64,000 bases of DNA, from the NCBI GenBank assembly GCA_000149225.2, contig CM000694.1:1-64000 (forward strand), given 5' to 3'. This document shows, piece by piece, positions 1-11,094 of the stretch. The notes beneath the pieces were generated by a model that saw nothing but the letters and a program-made list of their open reading frames with translations, did not search any database and had not been told where the DNA came from. Within the stretch, counting starts at the first letter, position 1. Each line of letters begins with the position of its first letter. The DNA is from Lachancea kluyveri NRRL Y-12651 (lineage: Eukaryota; Ascomycota; Saccharomycetes; Saccharomycetales; Saccharomycetaceae). The position numbers and the translations under genes are program-made.

Positions 1-302
1 AATATCTCGCCCTGTGGTGGATTCCCAAGCATATTCATCAAGCCCCGGCTCTTGTCCAGCTATCGGACCCTACAGTTCGTACTTGAAGCACCTGTCCACT
101 AAATACACATCTCCATCCAATTCGTAAAAATGGTTTACTATCTAATCATATAAAAATATTCTATGGAAAATCATACACCGTGGTGGAAGGTTACACGCTG
201 CACAAACTCGTGCACGTCCGCCGAACCGTGTATATTATATCCTGAATAGAATAAAACAAAAGAAAGAGAAAAGTACACACCCACACGCCTTTTGTTTGTT
301 AA
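1..302. other. No gene recognised; 3' flank of the ABC pseudogene
   Basis: I see no open frame of convincing length and no RNA gene here. The sequence is mixed GC-rich and AT-rich and forms the downstream side of the minus-strand ABC transporter pseudogene that ends at 303. A run of AATAAAA near 250 could serve other transcripts but cannot be assigned. Confidence 0.4.
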
Positions 303-3300
303 TCACGGGCGTCTACTGCCTCCGGTGTTCTTTTTTCTTTCTTTTGTTTCGAGCCGCCAGACTCGGCGGCTATACACAATACGCCTTCTGCGCTTGCTCG
401 AACAGAGGCTACCAAACTCTCCGGTCTGCCTACACATCTCGTAGAAAATGCCCTTTTTGTTCTGCAGCAACAGGTGCGGATGGTCGTACTCCTTGACCTC
501 TCCGGCATCCATTACCAAGACCTTGTCATAGTCGGCAATGGAGCTCGGTCTGTGCGCAATGGTGACCACCGTGCTGTTTGAAAAGCCCTTTCTAATGGCC
601 TTTTGTATCTTGAGGTCCGACTCGTAGTCCACGGACGCAGTTGCCTCGTCGAACAAGATTATCTTGCGAGAGTGGAGGATAGAATGCGCTAGGCAGACCA
701 GCTGTCTTTGGCCCTGTGACATGTTCTGTCCCCCATCGCTCACCTCGTGATCCAGGTCCAGGAACTTGTTGTTGCTGCTGCTGCTGCTGCTGTTATTGCT
801 GCTGCTGCTGCTGTGCCTTTCTATCTCTTCTGCAGAAACCAGGATTGCTTGTCTCAACGACTCCAAGACCTCCAAGTCACTAAACTCGTCGTAGGGATTC
901 AGATTGGACCTCAGCGTTCCGGAGAAAAGGGTTGGGTCCTGAGGAATGATCGTAAGCGATTGCCGCAACCGTGCAAGATCCACACACGTGATGTCCAGGC
1001 CATCTATCTCGATGCATCCACTCTCAGGGCTCAGAAATCTGAAAAACGCCACGATTATGGTGGTCCTACCTGCCCCAGTCCGGCCAACTATCCCCACCCT
1101 GCTGACCGGCTCCACCGTGAACGTTGCGTTGCGGATTACGCAGGGAAGGTTGGGCGCGTATCTCACCGACAGGTTGTGGAACTTGATCTCGCCCTTTTCA
1201 GGCCATTGGGGAGGAGGCGCGCGCAGGACCTGGCCTGGAAGACAGCCACCCTCCTGTTCCAGCTCCAGGTACTCCCTCAGCCGCTCGGCAGAGTTCATGG
1301 AGATTTCCAAGCTGGAGTACAGCGTCACCAGCCAAAGCGTCGAGTCCGTAAACATGAGCGCGTACGTCAGCGACAGGCCCGCCAACCCGGAAGTCAGATT
1401 GTCCGCGTTCAACAGGATGAGCGCAGCGGCCAGAAAAATCACAGGCGTGCTGATGACATTGACCCGGAAAGACATCCACTGGTTAGAAACCCACAGGTAG
1501 AAAAAGGGCCTGTTGTTTGCGTCGATCCTGGACAAAACACCCTTCAGGAACCGCCGCTCGTCTCCAAACGCCCTGATGGTGGTCATCCCGTTGAGCGCCT
1601 CGGAAAAGTACTGGTGAATGGGCGACCGGCTGATCGACTCATACCGCTTAAGGTCCCGCGCGACGACTCCATGTAAAGCGTGCACACCAGATAGTAGACC
1701 ACGGCAATGGCGACGGCCGGCGGGAGGAACGCAAGCGTGATGCACGCTACCAAAACAAGAGTCGACAGACACACGGTGAGCGTGTACAGCGACCCTTCGA
1801 AAAAGGGAACGAGCTCCTGGTCCACAACCGCAATGTCCTTTGTAAACCTGTTCATGATTCTCCCGACGGGCGTTGTGTCAAAAAACCTTGGCTTTGCGCG
1901 AAGCACTGTTTGCAGTGTCGAGTTGAACACGGTGCGCGACGCGCCGATGCCGGCCAAAAGACTGACCAGCAGCTGGCCACTGGTCATGAAGGAGTACAGA
2001 ACACCGATGAGCAGGTAGATGAACAGAAAGTAGAGCGCAGAGTGCTTGCAACTGGAGGCGCCGGCGCGCACGGCTTCTTCGATCGACTCGATAGGTCTGG
2101 GGTCCCATGTCTGCAGCCACCACTTCTGGAATATGCTGATGCCCTCGTTGATAACAAAAAGAAGCATAAATATGGACACCAGCTTCCAGCCACCCATCAA
2201 CTGGGTAAATCACTTGTATATCTTGATGCTGGTTGCCCCGTCGACCTTTGTTTCTTCTTCCACGATCCTGCCAAGCTGGGCTCTCTGCTCTTCCGAGCGG
2301 GCGGGCGGGCGCCCCCTCCTCCTGCCCTGTCGGCGGCGCCTCTACGGCGGTGCATTCGGCAACATCGGCAACATCGGCACAAGTTGGCAAGCTCGTCTTC
2401 TGGAAAACCACGTTTTCTAGCATGCCCTGTCTGGCCAGCCTGCGCGGCTCGTTTTGGCACTTAACCGCGCCTTGCTTGAGAACCACCACCACCCACGCCG
2501 CGTTTTTCACCGTCAGACCAACGTTGTGCGAGGCAAGGATACAGGTTCTGCCCTGCATCAAGGGCCCTAAAATGCACTTTTCATATATCCGAACCGCCGT
2601 GTGCGAGTCCACCGTGCTGAGACAGTCGTCGAGCAGGACGTGCCTCGACGAAGAGTACAGGGCCCTTGCAAGTGATATCTTTTGTTTCTGGCCCCCGGAC
2701 AGATTGACACCCTTTTTGCCAATCTCAGTCTGGTCGCCGGCATCCATGATTCCAAAGTCGCGTGTCAGCCTGCATGCCTCGATGACCTTGTTGTACCTGG
2801 CTGCGTCGTAACGCTCGTTGAACACTATGTTTTCCTTGATCGTGCTGTTCGGCAGCCACGGGTTCTGCGAGCAGTACGCGACGGAGTCTGTGAGACCGTC
2901 GTGCTCTGTTTCCAGCTTGTCTCTGGGAGTGAGGGAGGGCACGTACACTTTTCCGTCCAGAAGATCCAGCTCCCCAAGAAGACCCAGCAGCAGCGCAGTC
3001 TTCCCGGAGCCGGTGGGTCCAGCAACCACGTTCAGCTCTCCAACTCGGAAGTTTATGTTTAGCCCTTTCAGCTTGAATTCAGAGCTTTCGTCTCTGTTCC
3101 ACCCGAGCGTTGCATTCTCGAAGCCGACTCTGTTTCTGCAGATAGTCAGCACCTCGTATTTCTCGGTCTCGTCCCGGTCCAGGAACTTCTGAACTCTGTC
3201 CAGAGAGACCTTGGACTGGACAACCGAGCTCAGTGTTTCGGAAATTTGGTCTATCGGGGTTCTCAGTATGGTGAACAGCGATAGCCCGGTGAATATCATG

Positions 3301-4860
3301 GGCACGGTCAGCGTTTGATTTTGGACGTAGATGTACAGAAAGAACGTCACCGTGGTAACGATCAAAGGCGTGATGAACCAGACAAAGTGGGCGGCCACCC
3401 ACACAGCTGACTTTTTGCGAAATGCATCCAGCGCCTGCTCTCTGACTGTGCCTATGCGTTTTTCAAACAGCCGCTCCCACGAAAACAGCTTCACCACTTT
3501 GATTGCCTGGAAGACCTCGTGCATCTTGTGGGTGCGCTTGTCTGTGAAGCCCGACTATGGCACACCACCCAAAAAGCTTGTACAGAAAGCAGATTGCCAC
3601 GATGGTCACAACCACTGCTTCCACCAGCATGTGCAGAGACGCTCAGATCTCTGAGACGTTGAAAGCGTCTACGGCCATCAAGTTAATGAATGTGCCGATG
3701 CCATCCGCACTGCTGTCCGCACTGCCATCTGCATTGCCTTGCACGTTACCAACCTCGTTTGCTGCGGCGATGTCCGCAGAAGCAGCGCCGAGCTTACTTG
3801 GCGGAGTCACTCTACCCTTCAGAGCCTTGGTGAACACCTCGGAAATGACAGCCGTCCTCATCCTGGCGCACACCCTTCTGCCAATGGATAGCGCCTGTGA
3901 CTGTGTAACCGCGGCAATGAGCTTGAAGAAGAGCAACACAACCACGTGAAGCCATACCAGGCTTGCAGGCGTGGAGCTTTGGTCATCGGCGTATTCCAGT
4001 ATCATCCGGATCATCAGTACCGGTGCAAAAGTTGCGAGACTGCTGAACAGCGCAAAGGTGTTTTGCAGGAAAAAGCACCTCCAGTAAAACTGGAACAGGC
4101 TTCTGCTGAAACCAGCGGTGTTTTCGCCACTGGTGTAGCTTTTGAACGACTTTACAATGGGAATTGCGCGGTCCCCAATCTCGACATCCCAGATGTCGTT
4201 AACTCAGACCCCGTTATAGTGAGAGTTCCACACGAACCTGTCAAACCACGAGAACGTGATCTGGCTGAGGGCCGAGGCCGTGGGTTCTGGCGAGGGCTGG
4301 ATCCCGGTGCCGGCCTGGTACACAGTTGGAAACGTGTTGCGGATTCTGTCTGTGCTCAGTAGCAATAGCAGAACCGCGTCAACCACAAACTGCGACACTC
4401 TGTACGTTTTTTCTACAGGGGTCTTGATGTGGCCGAGGTACACAGAGCGTATTGGAGGAACTGACGAGAGAAACAAAAAGAGATATGCAACAAACGACGC
4501 CATCCACAGGTTTCCCAGCCTGTTTATCCAACAGAACTTTCGGTTGAGGTTTAGCAGGCGCAGAAAAACCAGCCCTACCAAAAGGATCCATAACAACAGC
4601 CCCACACATGAGGGCCTACGTGCTCTTGGGTTGGCAGAAAGCCTGCGGTACACACCGATGTGGATACCGACCTGCAGGGCCGCAAGCACAAATTCAAAGG
4701 CCACTTTGAGCTTTTCTGCGGCAGTTCTCCGGACGGTGGAAACTGTGGCTGGCGAGCGTGTGGCTGGCGAGCTTGTGTCCAGGGCAAATAGGACGAGAAA
4801 CGCACAATTTTTTTGATGCGCATAGCATCTGTGACCTTGTCCGTCCCCATTGTAAGCACC
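303..4860 (-). pseudogene. Broken ABCC-family (YBT1/VMR1/NFT1-like) vacuolar ABC transporter
   Basis: Fragments in order match a full ABCC transporter: N-terminal membrane segments, first membrane domain, NBD1 (Walker A GPTGSGKTALL, signature LSGGQKQ, Walker B VLLDDCLSTVD), second membrane domain and NBD2 (Q-loop, signature MSQGQRQ, Walker B IILFDEATASVD). Intact relatives pump conjugates or bile acids into the vacuole. I count three in-frame TGA codons (4204-4206, 3643-3645, 2213-2215) and three frameshifts (about 3545-3590, 2250-2290 and 1665-1680). NBD2 also has GRTGAGRTT where GRTGAGKST is usual, so the Walker A lysine is lost. A Ser/Asn-rich insert is coded by trinucleotide repeats inside NBD2. 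No convincing start codon is found: the frame runs back into the end of the neighbouring transporter fragment. Family call is firm; the exact member is not. Confidence 0.85.
767..813. repeat. CTG/CAG-type trinucleotide repeat inside the ABC pseudogene
   Basis: Interrupted runs of TTG, CTG and one TTATTG read on the plus strand. On the minus strand they encode alternating Ser and Asn runs between the Q-loop and signature of NBD2. Such tracts change length by replication slippage and lie where the family normally has a variable loop. Confidence 0.85.
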
Positions 4861-5172
4861 TCAGACGGCACTAGTACAACTGTTTTCTTTGTGGCACTTG
4901 AACATCCCCTTGAACCAGTCCAAAACCGGATTGTCGTTTGTTGCCGCCACCGCCGAGGAGAGCCCGCTTTCGGACACGTCGTCGCGGGCCACTTTGTCGT
5001 CCAAGGGTCTGTCTCTTATAAACAAAACTGAAAACAACAAGGGCACAGAGAAAACAAGGGCAATGATCTTCAGTATTCTCTGCACGTACTCGTAGGCTCT
5101 CACGGCTGCGTTTCTCTCGGGGGTGCCCCACACGCACTCTGCAACAAAGGTGTAGGGAGACCTCTGGTACGC
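4861..5172 (-). pseudogene. C-terminal fragment of a siderophore/glutathione transporter (ARN/SIT/GEX family)
   Basis: A frame from about 5172 down to the TGA at 4861-4863 encodes the C-terminal end of a major-facilitator siderophore-iron or glutathione exchanger. Family marks are SPYTF..., then WGTPERNAAVRAYEYVQR, then a last membrane helix (IIALVFSVPLLFSVLF) and the IRDRPLDD tail. Only about 100 residues remain of a protein usually near 600. The frame meets a stop (TAA at 5173-5175), and beyond about 5200 the base composition turns AT-rich with no more transporter sequence, so the 5' part is missing. Its stop is directly followed, in the same frame, by the truncated ABC pseudogene, which suggests a rearrangement joined two partial genes. 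I base this on recall of the conserved C-terminal pattern. Confidence 0.75.
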
Positions 5173-5199
5173 TTATTGGCTCTTGTTGATAACCAGAGG
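5161..5199. repeat. 8-bp inverted repeat at the edge of the GC-rich island
   Basis: CCTCTGGT (5161-5168) and ACCAGAGG (5192-5199) are perfect inverted copies with a 23-base loop. They sit where the transporter fragment stops and AT-rich sequence begins. This could be a joint scar or chance. Confidence 0.5.
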
Positions 5200-6681
5200 T
5201 AGGTATACTGTCAAAACTCGAACTTAATATTGCTTCACTTGTTTATGCTTTCAGTTATTTCATACAGCAGTTATCTTTGAATGTACATGTCTTCATGACT
5301 ATAAATTGTTTTAAAGCTCTAAAAGCTCATCTATAATTGGACACTCAAATCTTGGTCACGAGTGGTTAAACATGCTTAAAAAAATCTTTGGGTTGAGGGT
5401 GAGTTACGTCTTCTTGGTATAGTACTTTGTATTACCAAAAAACTCAGCCGATTTCTGTATTTATATGGAACTAAATTTATGCTTTCGACGCACGTATTAG
5501 TCTAATTTTCATGAATTATGCCATAAATATATATTCTAAATTAATTCTTGTTCGAAAAACTTCAGTTTTATACCTTTAAAAGTCATTCGGCTAACATGTT
5601 TTAAAAGTTGATTGACATGTCAAAACTGTATGTAAACTCGATTAAACACTTTATCTCACGAAGTTTACAGACTTTAAAAAATTAGAGTAATGAACATATC
5701 AGATAAGAGGAATAAAAAAATATTTAAAAGTACTAACTTCTGTTGAGAAAAGAGCAGCCAAAAATTTAAATTGGACAAATTGAAAAGAAAAGCTAGGCAC
5801 TAAACCAAAGAGTATTTGGGTCTTTATTGTCCAAGTGTTTTATGTATCATGACATTTGAATGAGCTCATCTAGCGTAACTTTCTATCTACTATAATTTAT
5901 AATAAAGAAACCAGTTGTAACGGGAAGAGCCTCTATGTTAGTGCCCACAGTGTTTCTATAACTAATGAAAAATATACTTTCAATCAATATCTCTGATTCT
6001 AATGTTACAAAACATCAAAATTAATATCAAAGAAAAAACTTTAAAGAAAGACACAGTTTTGAAATAACCTACTTAGGAAGCCGTTTTATAGTTCGGTGTT
6101 TTTAATTAAACTGATCCTACTTAAACAGAGGGGAAAAGATTGAATTTGTAAAAATTATAATATATGGAAGATTCGGTATTGGAAATAAGAAAGTTAGAAT
6201 CTCGTAAAAATTTTTGGAATCTTTATAGTCTTTAAATGAAAAGATCATGAAATATTTAAGCTTAAAATATTTCTAGCTTCATGTTGCATCTAGTGTCATC
6301 TAGGGTATGCATTGTTTGTACAGTTAGCAAAAAAGTTTTACTCAAAGTTCGAAATAATTATTAATCCCAATTTCCTTTCTACTCTGTGTTAAATACTAGT
6401 TTAAATGCTTATGGAAGAAACTAGGGTACTTAAGGTAGTTTTCTTGTGTAACTGGATTGGAAAGTAACCGTAGTCTATAATTCTATGACACAATACTGAA
6501 TTGGTCTCAATACAATCCACATTGTGCGCCATAAAATACGATAATTACCAGAAGTTTACGTACTTTGTAGATAAAAAGTAAAAGATCAAATTAGCAGTAT
6601 CTAAATACTATTTCAGTTAACGGTTGCATCTGCAGAAGAATGTTTACTGGTTGCATGCCATTCAAAGAACATAGGAATTGC
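5200..6681. other. AT-rich intergenic region, no gene seen
   Basis: All frames are short and stop-rich. I recognise no protein fragment, tRNA or repeat. It separates the GC-rich pseudogene island from the 3' end of FET4. Confidence 0.6.
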
Positions 6682-8373
6682 TTAGGATTTAACGTCAGAG
6701 TTCGCATTTTTCTCGTACATTTCTTCGACGTACGCAAGGAGATGTCGCCTCCTCATAAACAAGGCGGTGATTTCGATTCTTCTTTGCTGGTCTGCCCAGT
6801 TATGAGCTTGTAAAAGGACAATCATGAAAAATGCATCTATAACCATGGTAGGTGTATTACAGATCAGTTGACCAGTTGTACTCCAGCGAAGTCCTGACGC
6901 AATTATGATAAGACCGAGAATGGTTAACACAGATACTAAAACACTCCATTGCGAAGAGCAAATAGTATTGATAAACGAAGAAAATTTGTAGTCGATGGAA
7001 TTTTTTCTTTTAGGAATATGAAGCCCACTGAATTCATCAGGGCAGTGAATTCCTAGCATATCGAAAATCTCTGCATCATCTCGAGCGACCTTTTTGTAAT
7101 TGATTTCTTCGTGATCGACGATTCTAAAGTAGACCTGTCTAATAACAAATCCATCTAAGAAACCAATAAGACCTGTGTATGCACCAATAATGATCCACCA
7201 ATCATCACTCCAACCCATAGGGGTACCAATACCTAGCCAAACCGTAAATACTACAACGGCAACGACAACACCAGTACCAGTACCGATCACATCGGCATAC
7301 CAGTCAATCAACTTTTCACCAGATGATCTGTCCTCTGAGAAAATGATAACCTCAGGGCTTGGAGTTTCAAAATCGTTATAGTAGTTTCTTAATTGGTAAT
7401 CGATCTTTTCGTCCATTGAAAAGATACCGTGGAGAAATTTAACAAGATATTTGTCGTGTCTTGCTCTAATATTTTGTAAGAAAACAGTAGAGACGAGGAG
7501 ACAAATAGCAGTAGCTGTATTGATGTACATTTGCCAGTTATCGCTAAATTTTGCCAAACGTGGGTTACTTCCAGAGGTTTCACCAGTAAATGGTGGACTG
7601 TTTCCAGTAGGCAATGGCTTTGTATTACAACTAATCCAGACAAAGATACCTAGCCAAAAAATAATCATGACAGGAAGCGAACCTAGTAGTCTACTGAAGC
7701 AAGATGACAGTTTGTCATACCAGCTTTTAGCTGGAATCTCACCAGAGATAGTTGATTGATCTGGTTCCATTTCAAAACTCTTATGCGACTCCTTTACTTC
7801 TGTGTCCTTTTCAGGAGCATACAGTTGAAATACTCTTTTATAACCGGCGATCCGTGATCTCAAAGTACCACAAACGTGAATCTGTTCGTGAGCACTCATC
7901 AACTGTTGCCTCATAAGCAGTGTGTCCCATAAGTAACACTGAATGGATTGACCATCCTGCATCATGACTTGCCAGTTGAAGGGAGCTGAATAAACAATAC
8001 CGATTACCACCCAAATAATTAGGATTGCCCACATGAGAAAAAACAAAACTTGAGATCCGGCAATTCTAACTAAAGCATCCAAAACATTATCAGTTCGGCC
8101 TTTCCAAAGTCCTGTAAACCCACGAGATGTCTCAATATCTCCTCTCTTGTTAAAGTGTAGTTTACTGAGTTTACCCCACGTACTTGACCCGCTACTCGTC
8201 TCCAAGGATTCGACATCCTCGTCGAACTTATCCTTTACAGCTTCCTCGGAGTTTGCACAAGTGTTGATAGTTATTGATGCATGTTGTCTAACAGCAGGCC
8301 TTGATCCCAGATTTCCAAAGAACTCTCTGATTCTTCCTATTATGGTTTGCGGAGATTGATTAGTGAGATACAT
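6682..8373 (-). CDS. FET4: FET4-like low-affinity iron(II)/metal transporter
   Basis: A 563-residue multi-pass plasma-membrane protein; S. cerevisiae Fet4 is of similar length (552). Long stretches fit Fet4: NWQVMMQDGQSIQCY followed by WDTLLMRQQLMS and HEQI, then NSPPFTGET.SGSNPRL, EKLIDWYADVIGTG, GLIGFLDGF and, near the end, ASGLRWSTTGQLI and QAHNWADQQRRIEI. Fet4 imports Fe(II), Cu and Zn with low affinity and works when the high-affinity system is limiting or oxygen is low. The N-terminal about 90 residues are hydrophilic and variable, and helices start at about residue 100. The frame is intact. Upstream lie two tandem Aft1-type sites, implying iron-responsive control. It lies alone between AT-rich spacers. 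The start chosen is the first ATG of the frame, about 65 bases from the Aft1-type sites. Confidence 0.94.
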   Translation of the reverse strand: MYLTNQSPQTIIGRIREFFGNLGSRPAVRQHASITINTCANSEEAVKDKFDEDVESLETSSGSSTWGKLSKLHFNKRGDIETSRGFTGLWKGRTDNVLDALVRIAGSQVLFFLMWAILIIWVVIGIVYSAPFNWQVMMQDGQSIQCYLWDTLLMRQQLMSAHEQIHVCGTLRSRIAGYKRVFQLYAPEKDTEVKESHKSFEMEPDQSTISGEIPAKSWYDKLSSCFSRLLGSLPVMIIFWLGIFVWISCNTKPLPTGNSPPFTGETSGSNPRLAKFSDNWQMYINTATAICLLVSTVFLQNIRARHDKYLVKFLHGIFSMDEKIDYQLRNYYNDFETPSPEVIIFSEDRSSGEKLIDWYADVIGTGTGVVVAVVVFTVWLGIGTPMGWSDDWWIIIGAYTGLIGFLDGFVIRQVYFRIVDHEEINYKKVARDDAEIFDMLGIHCPDEFSGLHIPKRKNSIDYKFSSFINTICSSQWSVLVSVLTILGLIIIASGLRWSTTGQLICNTPTMVIDAFFMIVLLQAHNWADQQRRIEITALFMRRRHLLAYVEEMYEKNANSDVKS

Positions 8374-8439
8374 TAACTTGGATGGGGGTTTTAGCTTTCC
8401 GGTTATTACGTTATATTTAAATAGAGAGCTGGATAAATT

Positions 8440-8475
8440 GGGTGCAGATATTAAATTGGGTGCAGATATTAAATT
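8440..8475 (-). promoter_or_regulatory. Tandem Aft1-type iron-response sites upstream of FET4
   Basis: An 18-base unit, GGGTGCAGATATTAAATT, is repeated twice (8440-8457 and 8458-8475), followed by a third start GGGTTA. Read on the minus strand each unit carries TGCACCC, the Aft1/Aft2 iron-regulon core known from S. cerevisiae. The sites lie 67-91 bases upstream of the FET4 ATG. A TATA-like AT tract (TATTTAAATATA on the minus strand, about 8412-8423) lies between them and the gene. Confidence 0.75.
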
Positions 8476-8482
8476 GGGTTAG

Positions 8483-10068
8483 TATTGTTTGCTTAATTCG
8501 CGGTAAACTTTTGTGTTCAGAACGTAAGCTAAGCTATTGAGAATGGTCAGGAGCGGCATGTTTTGAAAACTAACGGAGAGCATGCATTGTCAGTCCATAC
8601 GTATGAGAAAAGCTATACAAGGAACCAAAGTTCCGCATGAAGCGCACAAATTTGAGCAAAACACCTCTAACTCAGGGTTTGGAGCATGAAAACAATTGGA
8701 AGCTTCTTGTCTAGGCATGTATCATTTCGTTTGTTTCATGATCAAGCTTCTAAAATTCTGCCTTGAATATATTTTAGTATACGACTTCCTCAATTGAGTG
8801 TTGCTTTCCTTTCCAAAAGAGGAATCTTGTGGTTTGTGGGTGGAGATAGCCGAGGCAATTAAATAAAAAAAAAAATGCAATGAAATTGAAGTCTGAAGTG
8901 CGGCGAAGTATTGTGTACTTTACGACGCTTACATTAGCCACAGCTTCTCGAGTTCGACAGGTTCTTTGGTCTTGCTACGGTCCCTTTTTCCACAAGGTAT
9001 ATGTGGTGGTGGGATAACCACAAAGGTTCAACAAGTAATGTGGGCTTTCTAAACGTACTGCTATTTCTGGTTGATTATCTGGCAGAGTGGCTAGGCTTAT
9101 TGACTTTTTTGCACTAAATTCTCTACTAATTATTAACTTTATCTACAAAAATTTGATCAGATAGGATTTCTGATTTATACGGGAATTCAGGGCGCGTTTA
9201 AAGCGCTTATTAAACTCTCTTTTGCGCTGTGCCAAGGCTTGCAGAGTTTTTTTGATATTTTTTCTTTTTGATTTAACGGATCCGCACCCGTAAGAGCGCG
9301 GCTGCAAAGGGACGTGTAAATTGCTACGCTTCTGATTTTGTTTTTAATGTTGTAAAGACTTTCGTCTGGGAATAAACACACTACTTTAGCATGCCTTTGC
9401 AAGCGGCGCAAAAGGGCTCTGCTACATTTTTCTGGCGAGACACTTATTTTTGGAACTCGAGTAAAGACACGGACTGCATAAATATTGTAGTCTCTGTTCT
9501 AATCTACGTTTTCTAAGATGGTGTAAGGTAGCTAATATTCTGACGGGTGCATCTTTCCATGTCCTCATCGCATATTAATCTTCACGAAAATTGTTTGGAT
9601 ATGTGCAATCATCAGGACTAATTGCACGATGTGGTTTACTTTCGTAAGTTATCGTGTTTGTTTCTTTTTTCCTCAAGAAGTAATAGATTGCTTGACCCTG
9701 TAAGTCTTGATTTGTGACGTTTAGCCAAAATCCTCTAAGTTTATCTTTTTTAGAAAACCCCAGCTTTATATTTAAGGAGCCTTTGAGGCAGTTCTGTAAT
9801 ACCTCGAATGTGCTACCGTGCTCGAAATCGGTTTTTATTAACGTTCCCCTGTGTGAGTTTTCAGAGCTTCATCGTTTATTTTCTTTCCCTCTTTACTTTG
9901 GAAGGGAGCGCGCTACAAATACTTTAAAATAAGTATAACTAAATTATGGCTGATACTCATATCATCTAGCATGCGCAATGAAGGGTGGTATCCTGGAATT
10001 TGATTGTACGTTATCCGTAAGATTTTGAGACGCATTCGTTGACATTGCATCTTCTTGAGGATAGTCTC
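8483..10068. other. Intergenic region, no gene seen
   Basis: Only short frames are present (the longest about 75 codons at 9187-9411 on the minus strand), without recognisable domains. I see no RNA gene or clear repeat. Confidence 0.55.
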
Positions 10069-10398
10069 TTTTGGAACGAAATACAACTATCGACCATTGA
10101 CTAGTATTCGTGTTACTAGTATATTATCATATACGGTGTTATAAGGTGACATAAAGAATGAGAAACAGTCATCTAAGTCAGTGGAAGCTGAAACGCAAGG
10201 ATTGATAATGTAATAGGATAATGAACCAAAACATATAAAAGGGAAGAGATATGAATAATTGTATACAGAGTTATCGACTCTCTTTTCTGGATTCCTAGAA
10301 AGATNNNNNNNNNNNNNNNNNNNNNNNNNNNNNNNNNNNNNNNNNNNNNNNNNNNNNNNNNNNNNNNNNNNNNNNTCTCAATACTCACCTATTTCTCA
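10069..10398 (+). mobile_element. Solo LTR, Ty1/Ty2-type (Copia) delta-like
   Basis: The segment follows the delta LTR of S. cerevisiae Ty1/Ty2 over most of its length, including the blocks ACTAGTATATTATCATATAC, GTGGAAGCTGAAACGCAAGG and ATTGATAATGTAATAGGAT, and ends CACCTATTTCTCA. It is about 330 bases counting a 71-base assembly gap inside. No internal coding region and no matching target duplication are seen, so it is a solo LTR, a fossil of moderate age. A second copy lies inverted at 22835-23167. Confidence 0.88.
10305..10375. other. Assembly gap (71 N)
   Basis: A run of 71 undetermined bases lies within the LTR. Because it falls inside a dispersed repeat, the join between the left 10 kb and the rest rests on scaffolding rather than read-through sequence. 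Confidence 0.99.
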
Positions 10399-11073
10399 TT
10401 ACCATTATTATCAAGCTCTTTAGAGCCGGAAATTTCTGGTAAGAGTGTTGCCTTCTTAAGTTCCGACTCTGTATCCATCATTTGCTCAACAACGGTTCAT
10501 TTATCCAATTTTGTCGTTTAACAAAGCTTCTGGCATGTTTCTTATCACCACAAAGCTTAAATAACTGGAGAGTAGGTTTATTCGCTACTCTGTTATTTAC
10601 GTTATTTACACGCTGTTAAAACCTTACGCGTCTTGACGCTTTTCAAATGCTTTAATTCGCGTTACCGGGTCATAAACAGGTTCTTCTGATACAGTAGGCA
10701 ACACGTAACGTGTATCTTTCTGTACGAGCACAACTTTCTTTTCTTGTGAAATGGTATGTTACCCGGTTTTAATTTACGAAAAAAGAGCACCCGTCAGTCA
10801 GCATTGCATCCTAAGTCTTGCCGTGAGCCAAATTTGATGAGTAGCTCAAAAACCGGGTTTACTATCGGGTAACTGAGGGTATTGGTACGTGAGTAAAATA
10901 GCTAGTTACGACTTAAATACTCATTTTGAGTGCGGGTAATGACCCGAGAATGTGGTTTTTAATGTTAGTACAATGGGGACATGTTTGACTTGTTAGTACA
11001 CATGAAGTGTTAAAACAGAATATCTTCAAATGCAACAACTAAGGTTTGCTCTATTTACTATTTTCTCTGATGA

Positions 11074-11091
11074 GGGGGGGGGGGGGGGGGG
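11074..11091. repeat. Poly-G tract (G18)
   Basis: Eighteen consecutive G residues. Long G runs are rare in AT-rich yeast DNA. This one lies just 3' of the hAT transposase remnant, in what was probably the element's 3' untranslated part. Confidence 0.95.
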
Positions 11092-11094
11092 TAT

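Noticed and set aside
747-1676. 309-codon plus-strand frame
   Set aside because: It lies opposite NBD2 of the ABC pseudogene. The minus strand has unmistakable Walker and signature motifs, while this frame has only low-complexity Ala runs from the trinucleotide repeat.
10740-10960. GGGTAA-containing segments resembling hAT ends or a small MITE
   Set aside because: Suggestive of the end of the older hAT copy, but no clean inverted pair or target duplication was found, so no boundaries are given.
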